Source: Artemia franciscana (lineage: Eukaryota > Arthropoda > Branchiopoda > Anostraca > Artemiidae). Taken from it: a stretch of 64,000 nt of DNA. The stretch is taken from contig NC_088880.1 of assembly GCF_032884065.1 (NCBI RefSeq), positions 25,358,715-25,422,714 of the forward strand, in the 5' to 3' direction. Below the pieces are notes generated by a model. The model was not told the DNA's origin. It was given only the letters and a program-made list of their open reading frames with translations, and did no database searches. The position numbers and the translations under genes are program-made. This document shows positions 56,118-64,000 of this stretch, piece by piece; position 1 is the first letter of the stretch; the number at the start of each line of letters is the position of its first letter.

Positions 56118-57920
56118 TCATTTATACTCCCTGTGTCCCGGTGCTTTGTTGATTGCTAGTCGAACATTCCTTTTGTCCTGGTCGCTTTCTCTTTGAGTGT
56201 CGTCATTTATTTTTTTCTTTTTTAGTTCTTTTAGTTTTTACCTTTTTTAGTTTTTTTTAGTTTTTTAGATGAAAATTTTTTTTAGTTTTTTCCTTTTTTT
56301 CTTTTTAGTTTTTTATTGGTTTTTACCTTTATTTTAGCTTATTTTTCAGTTTTTTCCTTTTTTTATTTTTTTTTATTTTTTATTTTTTTTTATTTTTTTA
56401 CCTTTTTTTAGTTTTTTTAGTTTTTTTAGTTTTTTAGCTTTTTTACTTTTTTTTATTAGTTTTTAGTTTTTTTTTGTAGTTTTTGCCTTTTTTTAGTTTT
56501 TTCAGTTTTTTTTTATTTTTTTATTGGTTTTTACCTTTATTTTAGCTTATTTTTCAGTTTTTTCCTTTTTTTTATTTTTTTTTTAGTTTTTAGTTTTTTT
56601 AGTTTTTTACCTTTTTTTAGTTTTTTTAGTTTTTTTAGTTTTTTATTTTTTTTATTAGTTTTTAGTTTTTTTGTAGTTTTTGCCTTTTTTTAGTTTTTTT
56701 AGTTTTTTAGCTTTTTTCATTTATACTCCCTGTGTCCCGGTGCTTTGTTGATTGCTAATCGAACATTCCTTTTGTCCTGGTCGCTTTCTCTTTGAGTGTC
56801 GTCATTTATTTTTTTCTTTTTTAGTTCTTTTAGTTTTTACCTTTTTTAGTTTTTTTTTAGTTTTTTAGATGAAAATTTTTTTTAGTTTTTTCCTTTTTTT
56901 CTTTTTAGTTTTTTATTGGTTTTTACCTTTATTTTAGCTTATTTTTCAGTTTTTTCCTTTTTTTATTTTTTTTTTATTTTTTATTTTTTTTAGTTTTTTA
57001 CCTTTTTTTAGTTTTTTTAGTTTTTTAGCTTTTTTACTTTTTTTATTAGTTTTTAGTTTTTTTTGTAGTTTTTGCCCTTTTTTAGTTTTTTCAGTTTTTT
57101 TTTTAGTTTTTTATTGGTTTTTACCTTTATTTTAGCTTATTTTTCAGTTTTTTCCTTTTTTTTAGTTTTTTTTTTGTTTTAAGTTTTTTTAGTTTTTTAC
57201 CTTTTTTTTAGTTTTTTAATTTTTTTAGTTTTTTAGCTTTTTTATTTTTTTTATTAGTTTATAGTTTTTTTGTAGTTTTTGCCTTTTTTTAGTTTTTTTA
57301 GTTTTTTAGCTTTTTTCATTTATACTCCCTGTGTCCCGGTGCTTTGTTGATTGTTAATCGAACATTCCTTTTGTCCTGGTCGCTTTCTCTTTGAGTGTCG
57401 TCATTTATTTTTTTTCTTTTTTAATTCTTTTAGTTTTTACCTTTTTTAGTTTTTTTTTAGTTTTTTAGATGAAATTTTTTTTTAGTTTTTTCCTTTTTTT
57501 CATTTTAGTTTTTATTGGTTTTTACCTTTATTTTAGCTTATTTTTCAGTTTTTTCCTTTTTTTTAGTTTTTTTTTATTTTTTATTTTTTTTAGTTTTTTA
57601 CCTTTTTTTAGTTGTTTTAGTGTTTTTAGTTTTTTAGCTTTTTTACTTTTTTTTATTAGTTTTTAGTTTTTTTTTGTAGTTTTTGCCTTTTTTTAGTTTT
57701 TTCAGTTTTTTTTTAGTTTTTTATTAGTTTTTACCTTTATTCGAGCTTATTTTTCAGTTTTTTCCTTTTTTTTAGTTTTTTTTAGTTTTTAGTTTTTTTA
57801 GTTTTTTACCTTTTTTTAGTTTTTTTAGTTTTTTTAGTTTTTTAGCTTTTTTATTTTTTTATTAGTTTTTAGTTTTTTTTGTAGTTTTTGCCTTTTTTTA
57901 GTTTTTTTAGTTTTTTAGCT
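56118..57920. repeat. Higher-order tandem repeat, unit about 600 bp
   Basis: The phrase CGAACATTCCTTTTGTCCTG with its flanks recurs near 56160, 56759 and 57358, steps of about 600 bp. Between anchors lie long T-rich words (TTTTTTAGTTTTTT, TTTTTACCTTTTTT, AGCTTTTTT). The same anchor occurs again near 59188 and 59896. Confidence 0.8.
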
Positions 57921-58052
57921 TTTTTATTAGTTTTTAGTTTTTTTTGTAGTTTTTGCCTTTTTTTAGTTTTTTTAGTTTTTTAGCTTTTTTATTTTTTTTA
58001 TTAGTTTTTAGTTTTTTTTGTAGTTTTTGCCTTTTTTTAGTTTTTTCAGTTT

Positions 58053-58088
58053 TGACGTCACCTGATCCAGTTTTTTCAGGTGACGTCA
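58053..58088. repeat. Perfect 13-bp hairpin with TGACGTCA ends
   Basis: TGACGTCACCTGA (58053-58065) pairs with TCAGGTGACGTCA (58076-58088). It is repeated at 60289-60324. TGACGTCA is itself a palindrome. Confidence 0.85.
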
Positions 58089-58154
58089 CCTGATCCATCC
58101 ATCCACAGACAGACAGACAACTTATTTTTATATATATAGATATATATATATATA

Positions 58155-60385
58155 CTAGCTGTTGGGGTGGCGCTTCGCGCCACCCCAACACCTAGTTGGT
58201 GGGGGCGCTTCGCGCCCCCCCCAAGCCCCCCCGCGCGCGTAAGTCGTTACGCGCCATAATAGTTACGCGCCATTGTAGTTGTGTCCCTATGTCCCACCTG
58301 TGAATATAGATAGATATATACTATATATATATATATGGTTTTAACTACGTAAAACTTGCGAATATACAACATTCTTTGCTGTCCCATTGTCTTTAAATAG
58401 ATTGAATAGCATATAAATAGATTGTCAGGTTTACCGACTCTTGAACATGCAACATATAATGGTCCATGGGAAAACAATCTGTATTCAGATCTATACCTCA
58501 TGATTCTAATGATTGCCCTTGAGCTTTGTTGATGGTGATTGCTAATCGACCATTCCCTGTCCCGGTGTCCCGGTCGTCATTTACATCCCCCTGTTTCCTC
58601 CGGTGTCCCCGTTGTAGTTGTGTCCCTGTGTCCCGGTCGTCATTTATATTCCCTGTGTCCCGGTCGTCATTTGTATCCCGGTGTCCCGGTCTGTATATAC
58701 ATTCGTTTTTTAGTTTTGTTTTTCTCCTTTATTTTTTTCCTTTTTTTTTCTTTTTTAGCTTATTTAGATTTTTAGATTTTTTAGTTTTTTTATTAGTTTT
58801 TAGTTTTTTTTTCTTTTTAGTTTTTTTGTCCCGGTCGTCATTTATATCCCCCTGTTTCCCCCGGTGTCCCCGTTGTAGTTGTGTCCCTGTGTCCCGGTCG
58901 TCATTTATATTCCCTGTGTCCCGGTCGTCATTTGTATCCCGGTGTACCGGTCTGTATATACATTCGTTTTTTAGTTTTGTTTTTCTCCTTTATTTTTTTC
59001 CTTTTTTTTTCTTTTTTAGTTTATTTAGATTTTTAGATTTTTTAGTTTTTTTATTAGTTTTCAGTTTTTTTTTCTTTTTAGTTTTTTTGTAGTTTTTACC
59101 TTCTTTTTAGTTTTGTTAATTTTTTTTTTACTTATGTCCTGGTCGTCATTTATACTCCCTATGTCCCGGTGCTTTGTTGATTGCTAATCGAACATTCCTT
59201 TTGTCCTGGTCGCTTTCTCTTTGAGTGTCGTCATTTATTTTTTTCTTTTTTAGTTCTTTTAGTTTTTACCTTTTTTAGTTTTTTTTAGTTTTTTAGATGA
59301 AAATTTTTTTAGTTTTTTCCTTTTTTTCTTTTTAGTTTTTATTGGTTTTTACCTTTATGTTAGCTTATTTTTCAGTTTTTTCCTTTTTTTTTAGTTTTTT
59401 TTTATTTTTTTTTTTTTTAGTTTTTTACCTTTTTTTAGTTTTTTTAGTTTTTTTAGTTTTTTAGCTTTTTTACTTTTTTTATTAGTTTTTAGTTTTTTTC
59501 TAGTTTTTGCCTTTTTTTAGTTTTTTCAGTTTTTTTTTAGTTTTTTATTGGTTTTTACCTTTATTTTAGCTTATTTTTCAGTTTTTTCCTTTTTTTTAGT
59601 TTTTTTTAGTTTTTAGTTTTTTTAGTTTTTTACCTTTTTTTAGTTTTTTTAGTTTTTTTAGTTTTTTAGCTTTTTTATTTTTTTTATTAGTTTTTAGTTT
59701 TTTTTGTAGTTTTTGCCTTTTTTTTAGTTTTTTTAGTTTTTTAGCTTTTTTATTAGTTTTTAGTTTTTTTTGTAGTTTTTGCCTTTTTTTAGTTTGACAA
59801 CTTATTTTTATATATATAGATAGTTTTTTTTTTTACTTATGTCCTGGTCGTCATTTATACTCCCTGTGTCCCGGTGCTTTGTTGATTGCTAATCGAACAT
59901 TCCTTTTGTCCTGGTCGCTTTCTCTTTGAGTGTCGTCATTTATTAGTTTTTTCCTTTTTTTCTTTTTAGTTTTTTATTGGTTTTTACCTTTATTTTAGCT
60001 TATTTTTCAGTTTTTTCCTTTTTTTAGTTTTTTTTTATTTTTTATTTTTTTTAGTTTTTTACCTTTTTTTAGTTTTTTTAGTTTTTTTAGTTTTTTAGCT
60101 TTTTTACTTTTTTTATTAGTTTTTAGTTTTTTTTGTAGTTTTTGCCTTTTTTTAGTTTTTTCAGTTTTTTTTTTAGTTTTTTATTGGTTTTTACCTTTAT
60201 AGTTTTTTTAGTTTTTTAGCTTTTTTATTTTTTTTATTAGTTTTTAGTTTTTTTTGTAGTTTTTGCCTTTTTTTAGTTTTTTCAGTTTTGACGTCACCTG
60301 ATCCAGTTTTTTCAGGTGACGTCACCTGACACATCCATCCACACATCCACAGACAGACAACTTATTTTTATATATAGATAGATAT
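58155..60385 (-). mobile_element. Non-autonomous Helitron with tandem duplications
   Basis: CTAG 58155-58158, perfect hairpin, GC block, short AT tract, helicase tail (58335-58550), modules. A tandem duplication of about 276 bp follows (58555-58830 and 58831-59100), then T-rich repeats with the CGAACATTCC anchor, a second CRE-type hairpin (60289-60324), and 5' end AGACAACTTATTTTTATA near 60353-60372. It is nearly a sister of 55352-58140. Confidence 0.78.
60289..60324. repeat. Perfect 13-bp hairpin with TGACGTCA ends (second copy)
   Basis: It has the same arms and the same loop length as at 58053-58088, in the corresponding place of the sister Helitron. Confidence 0.85.
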
Positions 60386-60409
60386 ATATATATATATATA
60401 GAAGATAGA

Positions 60410-60595
60410 TGTATATCTATCTATCTATCTATCTATATAAAAATAAGTTTTATGTATGCATTTTTGTTTGTTTGTAGAAAGAGCGTTTGCATATGACGTC
60501 ATTATAAGTATATAAGTCTTTGTATATGCACAGACAATGGGACAGCCAAGAATGTTGTATATTCGCAAGTTTTACGTAGTTAAAAACAAAAAATT
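60410..60595 (+). mobile_element. Plus-strand Helitron deletion derivative
   Basis: ATCTATCTATATAAAAATAAG (5' end style) is followed by AAAGAGCGTTTGCATATGAC and GTCATTATAAG, and then directly by the end of the helicase tail (GACAATGGGACAGC to TACGTAGTTAAAAAC). The same fusion, in reverse, ends the copy at 7948-8273. Confidence 0.7.
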
Positions 60596-61250
60596 GACAT
60601 TTTTCAAAACTGATAGAAAGGCCCAAACCTTTTAAACAATTAATTAAAATATTAAAGTTAGAAACAAGACTAGACTCGGACCGGCTTAGAAGGATAATGT
60701 CATCAGCATACGCAATTTAAGACATATTTCGAGATAATGAAACAAAAGAGCAGGAAATAGAATTAAGGGCAGTAGAAAATCATGAATTGAATATATAAGG
60801 AGAAATAATTCCCCCTTGTCTAATTCCTCTACCCACTTGAATTAATTCGGACTGAGATGAAGACGAACTCGGACAAATACGGATCTTTAATCCAGAATAC
60901 CCCAGAGCGAAGGACTCGAATGACAGCTAGGGGCAATCCAGCATGGATTAAAGCGAGCAGTGCAGATCAATCAATCAATCAATTTATTAATACCAAAAGG
61001 AAAACTATTACAAAAGTAAAGTGGTTACTAGGCCCAAGAAGCTTTGCTTGTAATGGACCACAGAGAATAAGAATAAAACACGAAAAAAAATGCAGATGCA
61101 CGAGAAATGTTATCAAAGGCCCCTTTGATATCAACCAAGAGGGCGTATAGCGGTTGACCAGAGATTCTCGCTTCTTCAATAACTTTGCTGAAAGATGTCT
61201 GAATATCTGACATATTACGTGGACAGAGCGTAACTGTTTTACTTTCGTCA
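60590..61250 (-). mobile_element. LINE RT fragment, minus strand
   Basis: Read on the minus strand: MSDIQTSFSKVIEEARISGQ then LYALLVDIKGAFDNI (RT motif A, about 61090-61215). After a gap filled by unrelated DNA with an AATC microsatellite (about 60966-60985) it continues VGRGIRQGGIISPYIFN (near 60800-60850) and IAYADDIILLSRSESSLVSN (near 60670-60730), then GLGLSISFEKCQF. The YADD catalytic box is present, but frames and stops make it inactive. It is a lineage distinct from the other LINE pieces in the window. Confidence 0.78.
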
Positions 61251-61343
61251 TGGAAAGGCAGTGTAGTCTTCGAAGTTATCTACGTAAAGGTGTCACATAT
61301 CGTATTTCTTTATTACATCAATACAGTCATCTCATCTAGTTCC

Positions 61344-63110
61344 AAACAAATAAAAAGAAAGCTAAATTACTTAAAACAGCTCATCGAAAAAAAATTCAAA
61401 CTAAAATAAGAGATTACATTTTGAAAGTTTCTGGATCTTCGCCTTTCAAAGGTTCGGCCAAGCTCAGTTCCAAGAACAATACTACTCAATTCCTCTTTGT
61501 ATGCTTTTTACAAATTTACTAATCAATTCACTCGCAAATGCGCTCCCTCCCCACCTAAAGGTCCCATATATCGTAATAACGTATTTCTTCGTCACATCAA
61601 TACAGTCATCTCATCTAGTTCCCATTTTAAACCAATTTACTGGAAAGGCAGTGTGGTCTGGTGGTCCTCATTATTTCCACTATGAAGAAACTTTTCTGTT
61701 GAGTTTAGAAGTTGTAAAGGAAAATTGAGTCCGAGATTATTCTGTTGTCGTGAAATGCTGGTGCTTTAGTGCTTTCGATTTTCTTGTAGTCACGGATCTG
61801 TAGCTTGGAAATGGTAATGGAAATAAATTTGAAAATTTTCGAATATGGTGACTATGAAATGGATAAAAATAGTTCTTTAGAAGCTAGTTTAATTTCTTGT
61901 AATTTTTCAGAATTTATTTTTTATTTTTTATTTCTGGTATCCAAAAGGTATTGCATTTCCAGAAATGTAGCTTGGACTTCAAAAATTTTAACGCTTTCAT
62001 TTTATCAAAGCATCCCGTCGCTGACAATTTTTTTTCTCTCAGCGAGACCAAGCAAAATTTCAGAGAAAACAGTAAAAAAAAACGAAAAAGCCAGGGGGGC
62101 AACTGGACTTTATAGTCTCTATTGGCGATGCTCATCTTTATTTCATGGTCCTGCGTCCAGGAAGTGCAATGGGGGGGGGGGGGTATCCATCCCATGCTTT
62201 CGTACACCCTTCCTGAGATTTGGGTGAAGAATTTCAAGTCTAGCACGTTAACTACTAAGCTATGACCGCTTTACGTTGTATGGACTAGCTGATTATTGCT
62301 CTATCTACCACAAAAAAACTTTTTTAACGAAGAAATTTAATTATGAATTAGAGGTTAGCACAATGGCTAAACTCAAATGGTGCAGTCTCAATTTTGCCTT
62401 CACAGTGGGATACATGGGGCCATCATTAATAGAGTATAGGCATGTAACTTGGCATTTGTGCTTCCTACTGTATGAAATGATTGAAGTTACTTTTAAGGAA
62501 TTCAAAGATTATCTTTTTGAGACTATTTCTGCAGGGAACCGTAAATAATAAAAAAAGGCAACTGGTAACTACAAGAAGCTTTTCTGACAAATATTCATGT
62601 TTATAGGCTATTGTGACCAGTTCATGTGATATCAAGGTCATCTTGTTCATTCGTAATCAATAATGAATTCCAATTAGCTGAAGCTCATCTTTATGATACA
62701 GATAAAGAAAAAACTAGAGTAGTATTTAGAAGAATGATACATGGTAAGGCACAAATGCCACATAATGTCAAATGACCGTTTAAAGTTGTAATTGGTAACC
62801 AATCTAAGCTTTTTGACAAATATTCATGTTTACAAGCTCCCCGGCTAATGTGATCAGTTCGTGTGACATCATAATCAAAATTACCTTGTTCATGAATGCT
62901 GTCCTAACAAAGAATAAATTCCTATTAGCTGAAGCTCATTTTTAGAATATACACAAAGAAAAAACTGGACTAGTACTTATAAAAATTATACATGATTAGG
63001 CACAAATGCCAAATAATGTCAAATGACTATTTAAAGTGGTAACTGGTCACCAATCTAAGCTCTTTGATATGTATTCGTGTCTACAAGCTCCCGGGCTAAT
63101 GTGATCGGTC
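61344..63110 (+). repeat. Dispersed duplicated block, copy B
   Basis: It matches 18455-19190, then 20050-20520 and 20540-21480, in the same order and strand, but lacks the roughly 860 bp that contain a DDX27 exon in copy A. A short extra piece of the block also sits at 61256-61345. No DDX27 exon is found here. Confidence 0.75.
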
Positions 63111-63129
63111 CATGTGGAATTAAAAAAAA

Positions 63130-63396
63130 CAAGTTTTTTTAAATGAAAGTAAGGAGCAACATTAAAACTTAAAACGAACAGAAATTACTCCGTATATGAA
63201 AGGGGCTTTTCCTCCTCAACACCCCGCTCTTTACGCTAAAGTTTGACTATTTCTCTTAACTCTACATTTTAAAACAGTAAAATACTTTAGCGTAAACAGC
63301 GGGGCGTTGAGGAAGAAAAGCCCCTTTCATATACGGAGTAATTTCTGTTCGTTTTAAGTTTTAATGTTGCTCCTTACTTTCATTTTAAAAAAACTT
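63130..63396. repeat. Long hairpin repeat, arms about 112 bp (MITE-like)
   Basis: The left arm 63130-63242 and right arm 63284-63396 are near-perfect complements, marked by CGAACAGAAATTACTCCGTA and CGGAGTAATTTCTGTTCG. The loop is about 42 bp. There is no coding content. The structure fits a foldback/MITE element. It resembles repeats I recall from Artemia, which is not verified. Confidence 0.85.
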
Positions 63397-63499
63397 TTTT
63401 TTTTTAAATTTAATTTCTGGACGTTTTTGAATTAATACATGTTTTGATCTTGGCTCTCCGCACCTAAATAATTAAAACGAAATTTGCATATTAATTAAT

Positions 63500-63990
63500 T
63501 GCAAATAATCGGAAGATTTTGAGGAAAAAGGAGCGAGGGAGGAGGCCTAGTTGCCCCCCAAGTTTTTTGATTACCCCATGAAAAGTTTCTCCATGGATAT
63601 ATCCTCCCACATAACCCCCCGTCAACTCTCCCCACTAAACCAAAAAGATCCCCCTGAAAATGTCTGTACACTTCCCAGTAACCATTACTACATGTAAACA
63701 CAGGTCAAAGTTTGTAACTTGCAGCCCCTCCCACGGGGACTGCGGGGGAGTAAGTCGTCATTAAAGACATAGTTATTAGGTTTTTCGACTGTGGTGAATG
63801 AAATGGCTATCTCAGAATTTTGATCTGGTGATTTTTGGGGAAAATGAGCGTAGAAAGGGGCCTAGGTGCCCTCCAATTTTTTGGTCACTTAAAAAGGGCA
63901 CTAGAACTTTTAATTTCCGTTAGAATGAGCCCTCTCGCATTCAGTTGATCGTATTCAGTCTTATTCAGTCGATACGATCACCCCTGGGAA
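63500..63990 (-). repeat. Interspersed repeat (GGGCTGCAA family), minus orientation
   Basis: The reverse complement matches 28590-28830 (GCAGTCCCCGTGGGAGGGGC, TACGTGGGAGGAT-like text) and the end of the 47145-47640 block (CTCATT...AAATTAAAAG, GTGCCCTTTTTAAGTGACC). So the 28-, 47- and 63-kb blocks are parts of one family. The small minus frame at 63495-63701 is shadow coding. Confidence 0.7.
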
Positions 63991-64000
63991 AAAAAACAAA

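Noticed and set aside
61497-62227. Protein-coding gene in the duplicated block (also 18409-18850)
   Set aside because: Frames overlap in several registers, differ between the two copies and show no known motif. They are treated as repeat DNA.

Overview
The window looks like nuclear DNA of an arthropod, most likely a branchiopod crustacean of the brine-shrimp (Artemia) type. The reasons are AT-rich introns split by GT/AG sites, a metazoan DDX27-like gene, many AT and TC microsatellites, several LINE lineages and a dense Helitron load. The Artemia assignment rests on my recollection of similar repeats (the long hairpin at 63130-63396 and the family at 22786-24286). It is inference and was not searched.

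Layout. 2126-22730 (+) holds the last five exons of a host DEAD-box RNA helicase gene (DDX27/Drs1 family). They make 870 nt of joined coding sequence with consistent phases and end in a basic C-terminus. Its first intron here is 11.3 kb and is filled by a decayed APE-type LINE (about 3225-5830, minus) and a nested Helitron array (6017-12500). 22786-24286 is an interspersed repeat with internal repeat units. 24362-24475 is a run of five adjacent stem-loops. 26640-27110 is a broken ankyrin gene between direct repeats. 27540-28510 and 31230-32760 are LINE fragments. 32896-33456 (minus) is an intact small PARP-like ADP-ribosyltransferase ORF. 34200-36660 is a repeat cluster around a retroelement gag fossil.

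36783-41368 is a large palindrome. Each arm carries an intact intronless ankyrin-repeat ORF (546 and 529 aa), and the centre is made of Helitron end sequence. 41945-43238 is another Helitron derivative. 44942-46440 is a LINE (minus). 47840-51864 (+) is a decayed autonomous Helitron with Rep and PIF1-type helicase regions, interrupted by one of its own non-autonomous relatives. 52302-60385 is a second nested Helitron array with long T-rich tracts and higher-order repeats. 60590-61250 is a further LINE RT fragment. 61344-63110 duplicates DNA found in and around DDX27 introns 3 and 4. The last kilobase carries a long hairpin repeat and a second repeat family.

How it fits together. The host gene is the only conserved cellular gene I can name with confidence. 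The rest is mostly transposon territory dominated by one Helitron family. On their coding strand its copies share a 5' end of the form TATATATAAAAATAAG, TGACGTCA motifs, a modular GGGACAC...GACC minisatellite, the last roughly 60-70 codons of the helicase, an AT microsatellite, and a 3' GC hairpin followed by CTAG. The minisatellite joins the helicase tail in frame. The ankyrin ORFs, the PARP-like ORF and a small charged ORF (9010-9378) lie in or beside this material. They may be cargo of the family, which is the most interesting hypothesis here and is unproven.
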